A DNA stretch of 64,000 nucleotides from a bacterium (GCA_018266105.1 JAFEBA010000010.1:221539-285538), one strand, 5' to 3'; shown: positions 17,686 through 27,600, counted from the first letter of the stretch. A program made the numbers and translations. The notes: a model not told the origin generated them from the letters alone.

Positions 17686-19547
17686 TCCTCCTCGACCAGG
17701 GTCTTAAATTCTTGCCGCTCGTCCAGCATTTCTTCCATCGACTCCAGCACGTCCTGAATGGAAGTGTATTGCTCCCGATTGGCCCGGCTGATCAGCTCCA
17801 CCTGGCGGTTCACGCTGTGGGTGGCGGCGGCCATCTCGCGGCTGGCCCGAGTCTGCTCCAACATGGCTCGACGCAATTGCTCGGATTGCCTGCGCATCTC
17901 CTGGACAGCCGTCACGATCTGCTGAGCGGCCGAACTTTGCTCCACCGTGGCCCGAGTGACCTGGCTCATCAACTGGCCCACATTGCCAGCCTCCCGCCCC
18001 AGCCGCTCAGTATCGGGAGCGATCTGCTGAATGGCGCGCGCCGTCGACTGGGAGCTGCGCCGCATCTGATCGACCGACTGCACGATTTCGGCCGCCCCTT
18101 TTGCCTGCTCGCGGGTGGCTCGCTCAACCTGGGAAGCCAGCCGTTGCACCTCCTGGGTGGCTTTGACCACGTTACGACTGCCCTCGGCATGCTCGTTGAC
18201 GGCCTGGGAGACCTGCTGGCTGGCCTTGCCCAGCTGCTCCATGGCCGTCACAATCGACTGCGATTCTCGAGTTTGAGCCTCCGAGGCCTGGCGAATAGAC
18301 TGGGCCTGAATGGCCGTTTCGCGCGTAAAAGCCAGCGCCTGAGAGCTATCGCGCAACTGCTCCTGAGTGGAGCGGGCGATCTTGTCTACCAACTCGGCCG
18401 TCTCGTTCACCCCCTTCACGATCTGCTCCAGCCCTTGAGCCGCCTGGCCGGCCATAACCGAACTCTCCTCGGCCACGCGCAGATTGTCCTGAGTGGCCCG
18501 CACCGCGTCCTGGGCGGTCCGTTGCAAAGCCCGCACAATGCCGGAAATATCCAGGGTTGCCTTGGCGGCCCGGTCGGCCAGGTTGCGAATCTCCTCGGCC
18601 ACCACCGCAAAACCGCGGCCCGCCTCCCCCGCCCGGGCGGCTTCGATGGAAGCATTCAAGGACAGCAGATTGGTGCGCTCGGCGATCAGGCGGATGGTGT
18701 CTACAATGCTCCCGATCTCCCCGGCCCGGTCGTCCAGTTCTCGCATGCTGCCGGCCGAAGCTTCAATCGAACTGCGAACGCGCAGCATTCCGTCGATGGA
18801 ACTCTGCACCGTGCGCCCGCCTACCTGAGCGTCATGGCTGGCCCGGCGCGTGACCGATTCGGCGCTGGCCGCCGCTTGAGCCACGGCGTGTACAGAGGAG
18901 TCGAGACGTTCCACCGCTTCAGCCGAACGCTGGGTTCCCTCGCTGATCTTCTGACTGAAGGCCTGAACCTGATCCACCGACCGATCCAGTTCCCGCATGG
19001 AGCGAGTGACATGCTCCACGGTCCGGTTGGTCTGCTGAGCGCTGGCCCCAATCTGCTCGATGGAGACGGCCATCTGGGAAATCGAACCGTTGGTTTCCTC
19101 GGCCGCCGAGCTCAGGTCGGTGCTGTGCCCGGCCACGGCCGTGACGGTGCGGGCCATTTGCTCGATAGCGGCCGCGGTTTGTTCGATGGACGCGGCCAGG
19201 TTCTCGGCGTCACCATTGATCAGCTGAGCTGACTTGCTGACCTGACCGATGGAGTCTACCGTGTGCTTGGTGGAATTCTCGACCTGAAGCGCATTCTCGG
19301 CCACATGTCCGATGGATCGGGCCATCTCCTCAATGGTTGAAGAGGTCTCCGAGACCATGTTGGCCAGCGACTCACTGGCCAGGCCCATCTCTTCCACCGT
19401 GGCCGCCATCTGATTGACGCTGGCCCCCAACTGCTCGACCGAGGTGGACACAGTGGTGGCCTGCTCTGAGGTTTCTTGAAGCGATCCGGCCACTCGGCGC
19501 GTCAGCCGCAGGGCCTCCCGCCTTGAACTTTTTGGGGTATCGGCCAT
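17682..19547 (-). CDS. Soluble methyl-accepting chemotaxis protein without membrane or sensor domain
   Basis: The 621-residue protein is predicted to be almost entirely coiled coil, with heptads rich in Ala, Glu, Gln and Ser. The conserved MCP hairpin tip is present: [18 protein letters not shown] followed by [15 protein letters not shown]. There is no transmembrane segment, no HAMP and no recognisable ligand domain, as in FrzCD of Myxococcus. Long helical arms flank the tip on both sides (about residues 20-250 and 320-590). It overlaps cheW by 1 nt and the HEAT gene by 4 nt. Input probably comes through a protein partner, for which the HEAT protein is a candidate. Confidence 0.92.
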   Translation of the reverse strand: MADTPKSSRREALRLTRRVAGSLQETSEQATTVSTSVEQLGASVNQMAATVEEMGLASESLANMVSETSSTIEEMARSIGHVAENALQVENSTKHTVDSIGQVSKSAQLINGDAENLAASIEQTAAAIEQMARTVTAVAGHSTDLSSAAEETNGSISQMAVSIEQIGASAQQTNRTVEHVTRSMRELDRSVDQVQAFSQKISEGTQRSAEAVERLDSSVHAVAQAAASAESVTRRASHDAQVGGRTVQSSIDGMLRVRSSIEASAGSMRELDDRAGEIGSIVDTIRLIAERTNLLSLNASIEAARAGEAGRGFAVVAEEIRNLADRAAKATLDISGIVRALQRTAQDAVRATQDNLRVAEESSVMAGQAAQGLEQIVKGVNETAELVDKIARSTQEQLRDSSQALAFTRETAIQAQSIRQASEAQTRESQSIVTAMEQLGKASQQVSQAVNEHAEGSRNVVKATQEVQRLASQVERATREQAKGAAEIVQSVDQMRRSSQSTARAIQQIAPDTERLGREAGNVGQLMSQVTRATVEQSSAAQQIVTAVQEMRRQSEQLRRAMLEQTRASREMAAATHSVNRQVELISRANREQYTSIQDVLESMEEMLDERQEFKTLVEEE

Positions 19548-19984
19548 TATGCGTCTCCTTGGGGAAAATTGTCGCTTTCCAACAAGCGACGGACGTTCAA
19601 AATCAAAATCAGACGGTTCTCCTGGGCCACCACACCGGCCAGGTAATCCAGACGCGCCAGCGCTTCCGGCGCTGGCTGGCAGGCCTCTTCAGAAAAGCTG
19701 GCAAACTCGCTGGCGCTGTCCACGGCCAGCGCCACCACCCGCCTGTCCAGGCGCACAATCACCAGCCGCGAGCTGTAATCATAGTCGACTCGCGGCAGTC
19801 CCAGACGCGAGCGCAGATTCAGCACCGGCACCACCTGGCCGCGCAAATAGACCACCCCATCCAGGGCTTCAGTGCTTCCTGGCACGCGGGTGATCTGCTC
19901 GACCATCTCCAACTGCTGCACATCGGCGGCAGGGATGGCGTAATGGGTCTGGTCAACCCGACAGACGACATAAGGTTGGGTCAC
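19547..19984 (-). CDS. cheW: CheW coupling protein
   Basis: The 145-residue CheW-fold protein starts with GTG at 19984 and overlaps the cheA stop as GTGA. Characteristic segments are [30 protein letters not shown] and [14 protein letters not shown]. It links the MCP to CheA in the signalling array. It is the only CheW in the window. Confidence 0.93.
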   Translation of the reverse strand: MTQPYVVCRVDQTHYAIPAADVQQLEMVEQITRVPGSTEALDGVVYLRGQVVPVLNLRSRLGLPRVDYDYSSRLVIVRLDRRVVALAVDSASEFASFSEEACQPAPEALARLDYLAGVVAQENRLILILNVRRLLESDNFPQGDA

Positions 19985-21897
19985 AGGCGTGCCCCCTGAC
20001 GGGCCAACTGTGGTAGGTCCAAGATCAAGGCCACCGAGCCATCTCCCAGTTCAGTAGCTCCGCCCAACCAGGGACGGGCCAGCAGTGGGTCCGCCAACGG
20101 GCGCACCACGACTTCCCGCAATCCCACCACTCGATCCACCACAAAGGCCAGACGTTGGGTGCCGGCGGAATAGACCAGCGCATGCGGATTCTCCGGCTCA
20201 CCCTGCGGAGCCGAACCCAGCACTTGACGCAGGCGCACCAGCGGCAGAGCCCCCCCGCGCCAGGTCACCAGTTCGCCACCTGGGTGTCGCTGAATATCCT
20301 GCAGGGGGATTTCCACCACCTCCGTGACCGCATCCCGAGCCACAGCGTAGCGCTCCCCGGCCAGCGACACCAGAAAAGAGTCCACAATGGTGAGGGTCAG
20401 GGGCAGGCGCATCCAAAAGGTGCAGCCCTGACCGGGACGGTTCTCCACCCCCAAATGTCCGCCCATTTCCGCCACGGCCGTGCGCACCACGTCCATGCCC
20501 ACTCCCCGCCCCGCGTCCCGAGCCGCCTCCCGCCGGGTGGAAAACCCGGGGCGGCACAGGATATCCAGAGCGCGATTGGCCTCCAGAGAGCTGCCCACAC
20601 CGGTCGCGCGCCCAATGGCTTCGAGATCAAGCCCTCGACCGTCGTCGCAAACCTCGATTCGGATCGAATCCCCCTGAGGTTGTGCGCTCAGTCGCAAGGT
20701 CCCCACCGGGTTCTTGCCGGCCCGTTCTCGCTCTTCCGGGCTCTCCAGTCCGTGGGCCAGAGCGTTGCGCACCAGGTGCAGCAACGGATCCAGCAGCCGT
20801 TCCACCAGCACCTTATCCACCTGGGTCTCTTCCCCATCCATCTCCAGGCGCACCTGACATGGAGACGATCGGGCCAGATCGCGCACGGCCAGGGGCATGC
20901 GCCCGAACACTTCGGACAGCGGTACCATCCGGGCCCGGGTCACGGCCTGACGAAGTTCACGCAATTGGCGCTCGATGCGCGCCGCGCTGTCGCGGATTGG
21001 AGCCTGCCGGTTGTCCTCCAGGCCGGCTGAATCCAGAGCGTTCTCCAGCCGCCAGCGACTGACCACCAGTTCCCCCACCAGACGCATAATTTCATCCAAC
21101 CGGGAGACTTCCACCCGCACCGTGTTGGAAACCGCCCGCGCGATCTCTTCCAGGGGATGTTCTCGGGCCGGCATCGCTTCCGCAGCCGGGGGAGTATCCA
21201 GTACCTCCCAGTCCACGCCCTCCAGAGCCTGGGGCGGTAGATGGGCGGGAAACAGACAAAGGAATGCAAAGCGAACCCTGGACCCCTCGATCAAAGGAAC
21301 GGCCTTGAGCAGATCGCCGCTGGCTAACAGATGCTCCCGCACACGATTGACATTGAGGTCGCGAGCGGCCAGCTCGGGAGTGGGTGAAAAGTAGGCCAGA
21401 CCGATCGAAAGTCCGTCCTGCAGAGCCTGGTGGATTCGACTCCAGTCATCTTCCTGCAGGTGCCTTCCCACCTCCTCCGGCACGCTCAGCTCCATTTGGC
21501 CCACGGGAGCCGCCCAATGCTGAGGCTGGTCCAACGAGTGCAGACGCTCCAGACTGGCCCGGGCTTCGGGCAGGCCAGGTCTTTCCGGCAAGGCGTGAAT
21601 CAAGCGGCCCAGCACCCGACTGCATTCCAACATGGAATCCACCCAGCGACTTTCCAGCCCCTGCGGCTGCTTACGAACCCGGTTCAAAGCGCTCTCACAG
21701 GCGTGGCAAATCTCACCCGCCGGTTCCAGCCCCATCATGCCCACCAGACCCTTGAGGGTATGAAAAGCCCGCAGCAGCTCCTGCAAAAGAGGTTGGCGGG
21801 CACTGGCCGAGCTGGCTTCAGCCACCCCCAGCAACTGCTTGTTGATCAAGCCCAGCAGCTCTTCCGCTTCCTGGGTGAACTCCTCCAGAAACTCCAT
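19981..21897 (-). CDS. cheA: CheA histidine kinase
   Basis: The 638-residue protein has the CheA domain order. An HPt domain carries phosphorylatable His46 in AFHTLKG. A P2-like linker region follows. The dimerisation helices include EIMRLVGELVV. The HATPase domain has an N-box LVRNALAHGLE, G1 CDDGRGLD and G2 GRGVGMDVV. A C-terminal CheW-like P5 domain follows from about residue 500. It phosphorylates CheY and CheB. The start overlaps the cheY stop by one base. Confidence 0.96.
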   Translation of the reverse strand: MEFLEEFTQEAEELLGLINKQLLGVAEASSASARQPLLQELLRAFHTLKGLVGMMGLEPAGEICHACESALNRVRKQPQGLESRWVDSMLECSRVLGRLIHALPERPGLPEARASLERLHSLDQPQHWAAPVGQMELSVPEEVGRHLQEDDWSRIHQALQDGLSIGLAYFSPTPELAARDLNVNRVREHLLASGDLLKAVPLIEGSRVRFAFLCLFPAHLPPQALEGVDWEVLDTPPAAEAMPAREHPLEEIARAVSNTVRVEVSRLDEIMRLVGELVVSRWRLENALDSAGLEDNRQAPIRDSAARIERQLRELRQAVTRARMVPLSEVFGRMPLAVRDLARSSPCQVRLEMDGEETQVDKVLVERLLDPLLHLVRNALAHGLESPEERERAGKNPVGTLRLSAQPQGDSIRIEVCDDGRGLDLEAIGRATGVGSSLEANRALDILCRPGFSTRREAARDAGRGVGMDVVRTAVAEMGGHLGVENRPGQGCTFWMRLPLTLTIVDSFLVSLAGERYAVARDAVTEVVEIPLQDIQRHPGGELVTWRGGALPLVRLRQVLGSAPQGEPENPHALVYSAGTQRLAFVVDRVVGLREVVVRPLADPLLARPWLGGATELGDGSVALILDLPQLARQGARL

Positions 21898-22262
21898 CAG
21901 CCGCCCAGCAGTTCGCGCACCGCGGCCAGCAGCTCGGCCGGCTGGAAAGGCTTCGTGCAGTAGCGGTTGGCTCCGGCTTCGAGCACGCTCTGGCGGGTTT
22001 CGTGTTCAGAGCGGGTGGTCAGGACCAGGATGGGCAGTTCCTTATAGCTTTCGTAAGCGCGGGTATACTGAATGACTTCCAGTCCATGCATGTCGGGCAT
22101 GTTCAGATCCAGCACCATCAGGTCGAAATGCTGTAAGGCCAACTGTTCAATGGCTTCCAGCCCGTTGGCGGCTTCACCGAACTTGGAACCCAGAGGCAGC
22201 AGCGCGGCCTTGACCATCTTTCGCATGGTTGGCGAATCGTCGACGACAAGCACAGAGGTCAT
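21897..22262 (-). CDS. cheY: CheY-like response regulator
   Basis: This single receiver domain of 121 residues has VVDDSPTMRKMV (acidic pocket Asp8-Asp9), phospho-acceptor Asp52 in VLDLNMPD, Thr in VLTTRS and Lys in YCTKPFQP. It is located between the hybrid kinase and cheA, 13 nt after the former. It most likely carries the CheA signal to a motor or pilus; the output is unknown. Confidence 0.93.
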   Translation of the reverse strand: MTSVLVVDDSPTMRKMVKAALLPLGSKFGEAANGLEAIEQLALQHFDLMVLDLNMPDMHGLEVIQYTRAYESYKELPILVLTTRSEHETRQSVLEAGANRYCTKPFQPAELLAAVRELLGG

Positions 22263-22275
22263 TGGCAGCCTTCCT

Positions 22276-24222
22276 TCAGGCGATGCCCGCTAAGATCTCG
22301 GACAGCTCGCTGGAGTGAAGGGGTTTGGTGAGGTAGCCGTCCATGCCTGCCTGCAGGCAGGCGCTGCGGTCGGAATCTTGGGCCCGAGCCGTGAGAGCCA
22401 CGATCATGCTGCGCGGACGCCCCGTCTCACGCTCGCGATCGCGAATATGACAGGTCGCTTCCAGACCGTTCATTTCCGGCATCTGCATATCCATCAGCAC
22501 CAGATCAAAGGCGCGCTGCTCCATTAAAGCCACGGCTTCTCGACCGGTGGTGGCCAGCTCCACGGCGTGCCCCTGCTCCCCCAACATCAGACGCATCACC
22601 GTCTGACTGATGGCGTTGTCCTCCACCACCAGGATGCGTAGGGGACGCTGCGAGGCTGGCTCGGCTCCAGCTTGAGTGGACACCGAGCGAGCCAGCGCCC
22701 GCCCCAGACTGCGTCGCGTGAAAGGGGCGCGCACGGGGGCCCCTTCTCCAGATTGGGGGTTGAAGACATGAGGTACATTGCCCAGGAGCTGGTGGACCCG
22801 GTCGCAGTCGGACTCACTCAGTCCCTCCAACACCACCACGCCGTGGCGCTGCGGGTCCCAAGAGTGCAGAACCTGACTGGCGTCTTCGGCCAGATCAACC
22901 TTTTCAAAACCACAGATCTGCAGCATTCTGCGCAAATTCTCGCGCGTTTCCGGTCGCAGCGCCGCCGCCAGCACCGCCTTATCCCGCAATTCCGGGGGCA
23001 GCGCATAGTGTTCCAGGGGATTTTCACCCACCTGCAGGCTGAGATCGAACCAGATCCGGGTTCCCTCGCCTTCCCGACTGCTCAAATCCAGGTGTCCATC
23101 CATCAAGCCCACCAGTCGCGAACAGATGGCCAGCCCCAGTCCCGTGCCCCCAAATCGGCGGGTCACCGACACGTCCGCCTGATGAAAGGCGTCAAAGATC
23201 AAACCCTGCTTATCCAGTGGAATGCCGATGCCGCTGTCTTGCACCTGAAAACGCAGCCGCACTCCCCGACCCTCGTCCGACAGGCGCGCGACCGAAATCT
23301 GCACCCTGCCCTGAGAAGTGAATTTCAAGGCGTTGCTGACCAGGTTGATCAAGACCTGGCGCAGCCTCACCGAGTCTCCCACCAGGCGATCGGGCACACT
23401 CGGGTCGATACTGCAGCTGAGTGCCAGGCCCCCGGCCACCGCCTGAGGAGTGAACATGGCCACCGCATAGGAGAGCATTTCATCCAGGCTAAATTCGGTG
23501 CATTCCAGTTCTAATTTGCCCGCCTCAATCTTAGAAAAGTCCAAAATGTCGTTTAGAATCGCGACCAGGTTCTGGGCACTGACTTCAATCAGGGAGGCGT
23601 ATTCGCGCTGACGCGGGCTGAGTTCGGTTCCGTTGAGCAGCCGCACCATGCCCAGCACTCCGTTCATGGGAGTACGGATTTCGTGACTCATATTGGCCAG
23701 AAAATCACCCTTGGCCTGGCTGGCCTGTTCGGCCTGGGCTCGTGCCAGGACCAGTTGCTCGTTTTGCTCAGCCAGCTGCAGATTCTGGCGCGTGCTTTCC
23801 TCCAGCCGGGCGGCCAGCTGGCTCTCCAGGTCGACCGTGCGCTGCACGGTGCGCACCTGAGCCTGCAACTCCGACAGATTGAAGGACTTGGAGACAAAAG
23901 TATCCGCTCCCGCCTCCAGCGCGCTGACCAGATCGTCCTTATTGTCGCGCACAGTCAGAACCAGAATGTGCAGGTAGCGCTCGCGTTCCAGACTGCGCGC
24001 CAGGCGGCACAGCTCTAAACCATCGATATCCGGCATCACCCAGTCGGTGATCATCAACTGGATGTCGGGACTCGACACCAAAAGATCAAGGGCTTCCAGG
24101 GCACTGGAGCGAGCCAGCACATCGTGACCCCACTCGGTCAAGGCTTTCTGGAGCTTCTTCTGGGTCGGCTCGTGATCCTCGACCAGCAAAACCTGCAAGG
24201 CGGGGTACTTGCTTTTTTTCAC
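22276..24222 (-). CDS. Hybrid histidine kinase REC-HisKA-HATPase-REC
   Basis: The 648-residue protein starts with GTG at 24222. The first receiver (about 8-125) has Asp60 in MITDWVMP. A short coiled coil (130-170) leads to HisKA with His180 in [16 protein letters not shown]. The HATPase has DSGIGIP and [10 protein letters not shown] degenerate middle region (about 420-520) separates the HATPase from the C-terminal receiver LRILVVEDN with Asp in [10 protein letters not shown]. There is no transmembrane segment, so it is cytoplasmic. It is the first gene of the che operon. The N-terminal receiver could take phosphate from CheA, making this kinase a downstream output; this is inferred. Confidence 0.93.
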   Translation of the reverse strand: MKKSKYPALQVLLVEDHEPTQKKLQKALTEWGHDVLARSSALEALDLLVSSPDIQLMITDWVMPDIDGLELCRLARSLERERYLHILVLTVRDNKDDLVSALEAGADTFVSKSFNLSELQAQVRTVQRTVDLESQLAARLEESTRQNLQLAEQNEQLVLARAQAEQASQAKGDFLANMSHEIRTPMNGVLGMVRLLNGTELSPRQREYASLIEVSAQNLVAILNDILDFSKIEAGKLELECTEFSLDEMLSYAVAMFTPQAVAGGLALSCSIDPSVPDRLVGDSVRLRQVLINLVSNALKFTSQGRVQISVARLSDEGRGVRLRFQVQDSGIGIPLDKQGLIFDAFHQADVSVTRRFGGTGLGLAICSRLVGLMDGHLDLSSREGEGTRIWFDLSLQVGENPLEHYALPPELRDKAVLAAALRPETRENLRRMLQICGFEKVDLAEDASQVLHSWDPQRHGVVVLEGLSESDCDRVHQLLGNVPHVFNPQSGEGAPVRAPFTRRSLGRALARSVSTQAGAEPASQRPLRILVVEDNAISQTVMRLMLGEQGHAVELATTGREAVALMEQRAFDLVLMDMQMPEMNGLEATCHIRDRERETGRPRSMIVALTARAQDSDRSACLQAGMDGYLTKPLHSSELSEILAGIA

Positions 24223-24284
24223 CGAGCCATCTTAGCCCACTCTCCGAGGTCTTCCTTGGTATTCCCGTCCTGTCTATCCCTCCC

Positions 24285-24313
24285 TTGATCGAACTCGGGC
24301 AAATCTCTATACT
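24285..24313 (+). promoter_or_regulatory. Sigma70-type promoter for the DUF2892 gene
   Basis: TTGATC at 24285-24290 and TATACT at 24308-24313 are separated by exactly 17 bp, and the GTG start codon lies 33 nt downstream at 24346. Both hexamers are close to the sigma70 consensus. Confidence 0.6.
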
Positions 24314-24345
24314 AATGGACATCTAAGGACACGGAGCGGACATCA

Positions 24346-24537
24346 GTGGACGATCACGGAGTTCAGCGCAATGTGGCGGGGGTGGAACGCTTCTTAAGGG
24401 GCCTGGTGGGAGCTTCGCTCATCAGTTGGGCCCTCAACGGCCATCCCTTGGGCTGGATGGGACTGTGGGTCACCACCACGGCCATCTTAGAGTTCTGCCC
24501 CGTGCGCGCGCTCTTTGGCCGCGCCCCCGCCCAGTAG
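24346..24537 (+). CDS. DUF2892 / YgaP-like small membrane protein
   Basis: The 63-residue peptide starts with GTG, with GGAG nine nt upstream. The pattern RNVAGVERFLRGLVG, then GPLGW-like HPLGWMGLW, then EFCPVRALFG is that of the inner-membrane DUF2892 domain found at the C-terminus of YgaP. Two short hydrophobic helices are visible and the conserved Cys-Pro is retained. There is no rhodanese domain. Such peptides often accompany sulfur or metal stress genes. A second copy lies at 53706 in the sulfur operon. It ends 1 nt from the convergent gene. Confidence 0.75.
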   Translation: MDDHGVQRNVAGVERFLRGLVGASLISWALNGHPLGWMGLWVTTTAILEFCPVRALFGRAPAQ

Positions 24538-24538
24538 C

Positions 24539-25237
24539 TCAGTTCTCTTCGGACGGGTCCGACTGTCTCAGGCCGGATTCGATTCGGCCCAGGTGCTCCA
24601 GAATCTGATTGCGACCACCCTGCTCTTGCAAGCAATGTACCAATTGCCGGTCGCGCAGCGCGTAGTAGAGGCGGTTCAGCAGAATGTGGTAGGCGCGCAG
24701 GCTGGAACACAGCACGCCCAGCAGGACCTGAACCGGCTTACCATCCAAACTATCGTAATCCACCGGATCTTCCAGAAACATCAGGGTAATCCGCGGCAAA
24801 TTTAAATCCAAGGCATTGGGGTAGACCAGTTGGGGAATGGCCACCCCCTCGCCCACCCCGGTTGGAGCCAGAGCTTCCCGAGCCATGAGCACGCTGAAAA
24901 TGTTCTGCGACTGTGTCTGGCCCTCGCCCCGCCCGCATTCAGCCAGCGCCCGCAGAGCCTCTTCCTTGCTCGTCGCCTGAATGCGATAGTGGATACCGCC
25001 GCTCTTGATGGCCTGAGCCAGGGTGGGAATCGGTCCCACTACGCGAATCGAGTCGTGAAACGCCTCCTGGGGAACGTTGATGCGCCTTGACACCGCCCAG
25101 GCCAACAGTTCAGACCGGTCGAAGCGATACTGATCATTGATCCGATATCCCGGCAGAAGTCCGGCTTTGATCCAGCGGTAGATCGATTTCTCCGAAACCG
25201 AAAGCAACCGCGCCGCCTCTTGCACACCGATCTTCAT
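24539..25237 (-). CDS. HTH-EIIA(fructose/Ntr-type) fusion regulator lacking the active-site His
   Basis: The 232-residue protein begins with an excisionase/MerR-type helix-turn-helix (VQEAARLLSVSEKSIYRWI, then GLLPGYRI and YRFDRSELLAW, residues 4-48). Residues 80-225 resemble the type-2 PTS EIIA fold: ALAPTGVGEGVAIPQ, then EDPVDYDSLDGKPVQVLLGVL. In EIIA proteins the phosphorylated His follows AIP. Here the residue is Gln136, so phosphotransfer is unlikely and the domain may sense by binding. It is a probable DNA-binding regulator, divergent from the photolyase gene. Confidence 0.8.
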   Translation of the reverse strand: MKIGVQEAARLLSVSEKSIYRWIKAGLLPGYRINDQYRFDRSELLAWAVSRRINVPQEAFHDSIRVVGPIPTLAQAIKSGGIHYRIQATSKEEALRALAECGRGEGQTQSQNIFSVLMAREALAPTGVGEGVAIPQLVYPNALDLNLPRITLMFLEDPVDYDSLDGKPVQVLLGVLCSSLRAYHILLNRLYYALRDRQLVHCLQEQGGRNQILEHLGRIESGLRQSDPSEEN

Positions 25238-25296
25238 TGCCCAGCCGATTCTGCCGCAAGGTATGTTTACCTCCAGCGTGAACGCCGCAGACTGCG

Positions 25297-26865
25297 ATGC
25301 GAAAGTTCCTATCCGAACTCAAAGCCAGAAATTCCAACCCGGAAGGCCGGCGCTGGATCTACCTCCCCTACGATCAACTCTCGGACGCCTTTGGCCTGTT
25401 GGCCCGAGAAAGCCCGGAGCGACTGGGTATCCTGCTGGTGGAAAATCCCCAGAAGGCGGCACGCCGACCCTACCACCGTCAGAAACTGGCCTGGATCCTT
25501 TGCCATCAGCGACAGTTCGCTCTCGAGCAGGCCGAGCGCGGGGTGGCCGTGGACTATCGAGTGGGAGACTACGCCCGCCTGCTTCCCGAGCGGGAGTATG
25601 TAGTGGCTCGCCCCGCCGAGTGGGAACTGCGTCAGGAGCTCAAAGGCATTGACTTTGTGCCCCACGAGGGCTGGCTGACCACCCGGGAGCAATTCCTCAG
25701 CCTGGGTAACCCCCCCTGGCGAATGGACGCGTTCTATCGCAAGGTGCGTCAGGATACGGGTATCCTGATGGTAGACGGCAAGCCGTTGGGCGGCAAGTAC
25801 AGCCACGACGGTGAAAACCGCAAAGCCTGGAAAGGCAAGCCGCCCGCCCCTCGCCCACCTCACTATGCCTCCGGCTGGCTCAAGCTGGAAGTGGCCGAGC
25901 TGCTTGGGAGCCACTTTCAGCGCCATCCCGGCCAGCTGGATCTGGAAAGCATCCCCCTGACGTTGGAGGAGATCGAACACTACTGGCAATGGGTGCAGAA
26001 ACAATGCCTGCCTTACTTCGGCCCCTACGAAGACGCCATGTCGAAAGACTTCCCCCGGCTCTTTCATTCCGGACTCTCGCCCCTGATCAATCTCCACCGC
26101 CTGCCCCCCCGACGTGTGCTGGGGGACGTGCTGAAGTTAGAGTTACCGCTCTCCTGTCAGGAAGGTTTTGTGCGCCAGCTCATTGGCTGGCGCGAATTTG
26201 TCCGCCATGTACACGAAAGCACCGACGGATTTCGGAGCCTCTGGCCCCCTTCAGAACAACCCTCGGATGGTGGCTGGTCGACCTGGAGCGGACAGGATTG
26301 GGGCGGAGCGCCGGCCGGCGCCAATCCCAATGTCCTCAAGGCCGAAGAAGATCTCCCCCCCGCCTTCTGGGGCCAGCCTTCCGGCCTGGAATGTCTGGAC
26401 ACAGTGGTGGCCGACGTCTGGCGCGAAGGCTGGAGCCACCATATCACCCGACTGATGATTTTGGGCAACCTGGCCACCCTGCTGGGCTACTCGCCCCGCC
26501 AGCTGGCCGACTGGTTCTGGGTCGCCTACATCGACGCCTTCGACTGGGTGGTCGAGCCCAATGTGCTGGCCATGGCCACCTACGCCACCGGCGAACTCAT
26601 GACCACCAAGCCCTATGTATCAGGGGCCGCCTACATCCAGCGCATGAGCGACTACTGCAAAACCTGCCGCTTCAAGCCCGCGCTCGACTGCCCGATCACC
26701 CCCCTCTACTGGGCCTTCCTGGCTCGCCACCGACAACTGCTCGAGAAGAACCCCCGCGTGGCCATGATCCTCAAGAACCTTGACAAACGCGATCAGGCCG
26801 CCGACGCCCAGGTGCTGACCAACGTGCGTGCCGTTCTCAAAAACGGCGACCAGCTCCGCACCTGA
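25297..26865 (+). CDS. Fe-S bacterial cryptochrome/photolyase (PhrB-like, FeS-BCP family)
   Basis: The 522-residue protein has the N-terminal alpha/beta domain (residues 1-140) and the C-terminal FAD-binding region with GWSHHITRLMILGN, WVAYIDAFDWVVEPN and TTKPYVSGAAYI. Cys366, Cys454, Cys457 and Cys465 line up with the four [4Fe-4S] ligands of PhrB. The 88-residue distance between the first two is kept, but the last loop is 5 residues shorter. Family members repair (6-4) photoproducts or act as blue-light receptors. It is divergent from the HTH-EIIA gene (59 nt between starts), which may regulate it. Confidence 0.92.
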   Translation: MRKFLSELKARNSNPEGRRWIYLPYDQLSDAFGLLARESPERLGILLVENPQKAARRPYHRQKLAWILCHQRQFALEQAERGVAVDYRVGDYARLLPEREYVVARPAEWELRQELKGIDFVPHEGWLTTREQFLSLGNPPWRMDAFYRKVRQDTGILMVDGKPLGGKYSHDGENRKAWKGKPPAPRPPHYASGWLKLEVAELLGSHFQRHPGQLDLESIPLTLEEIEHYWQWVQKQCLPYFGPYEDAMSKDFPRLFHSGLSPLINLHRLPPRRVLGDVLKLELPLSCQEGFVRQLIGWREFVRHVHESTDGFRSLWPPSEQPSDGGWSTWSGQDWGGAPAGANPNVLKAEEDLPPAFWGQPSGLECLDTVVADVWREGWSHHITRLMILGNLATLLGYSPRQLADWFWVAYIDAFDWVVEPNVLAMATYATGELMTTKPYVSGAAYIQRMSDYCKTCRFKPALDCPITPLYWAFLARHRQLLEKNPRVAMILKNLDKRDQAADAQVLTNVRAVLKNGDQLRT

Positions 26866-26874
26866 CCGCCCGAC

Positions 26875-27501
26875 TCAAATATATTTCATCGGGTCGACCG
26901 GACGCCCCTGAGCATCGCGAATTTCGAAATGCAGGTGAGGCCCGGTCGAGCGGCCACTGTTCCCCACCGTGCCCAGCCGGGCTCCCTGCTCGACTTCCTG
27001 ACCGACTTTGACCCCCCGTTTGTCCAGATGACCGTATCGACTGCTGGTTCCGTCGGGATGACGAACCTCCACCCAGTTGCCGTAGCCCTTGCGGTCGAAG
27101 CCAGAGCGGGTCACCACCCCCCCGCGAGTGGCCCCCACCTTGGTCCCGATCGGAGCCGCCAGGTCGATTCCCTTATGAAAGGTGCTGGCCCCTGGAGTCG
27201 GCGCTTTGCGCGGCCCGAAGCCCGAGGTGAACCGAGCGCCCGGCACAGGATTGGTGAATCGACCCGGAACTTTTGGGCCAAGGTCGCCCACCCTTCGGGT
27301 CTTCTTCGCTCCAAAATTCTGGGCCAGCCCCTTGCCCAGGCCTTTTGTTCGAGTCGGCTTCTTTTCGCGACGGGAGACTCGAACCCGGTCGCCTTTGCTC
27401 TTGACGCGTCTTTTCTTGCGCACAGCCGTTCCCGCGCGGCTCTGCTTCTTTCGCCGCACTGCCTGGGTTCCGCTGGTCGCACTGGCTGCTCGGATGGACA
27501 T
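26875..27501 (-). CDS. M23 (LytM-type) metallopeptidase
   Basis: The 208-residue protein starts at the ATG at 27501 with AGGAGG eight nt upstream. Residues 1-75 are highly basic (Arg/Lys-rich, KKQSRAG, RRVKSKGDRV) without an evident signal peptide, which is unusual. The C-terminal M23 domain has FGPRKAPTP, FHKGIDLAAP (zinc ligands H and D), SRYGHLDKR and PHLHFEIRD (HxH). M23 enzymes cut peptidoglycan cross-links, or act as regulators if degenerate; here all zinc ligands are present. It is convergent with the photolyase gene (9-nt gap). Confidence 0.88.
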   Translation of the reverse strand: MSIRAASATSGTQAVRRKKQSRAGTAVRKKRRVKSKGDRVRVSRREKKPTRTKGLGKGLAQNFGAKKTRRVGDLGPKVPGRFTNPVPGARFTSGFGPRKAPTPGASTFHKGIDLAAPIGTKVGATRGGVVTRSGFDRKGYGNWVEVRHPDGTSSRYGHLDKRGVKVGQEVEQGARLGTVGNSGRSTGPHLHFEIRDAQGRPVDPMKYI

Positions 27502-27600
27502 AAGGTTGGCCTCCTGGTTGGTCTTTCATCCAGGATAGCCAGCCCAAGGGCTCATCCACAGCCCTCAAAATTTAAGAATCATTAAAAACAGGAACAATCT

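Noticed and set aside
17712..19232. Long open frame (506 codons) on the plus strand inside the MCP gene
   Set aside because: It is antisense to a clear MCP. Its His/Leu/Gly-rich translation has no domain, and it arises from the GC-rich codon bias of the real gene.
27541..27600. AT-rich stretch with an AGCCC/GGGCT dyad between the MFS and M23 genes
   Set aside because: The loop is only two bases and there is no stem followed by a T-run in the right orientation, so I do not call a terminator.
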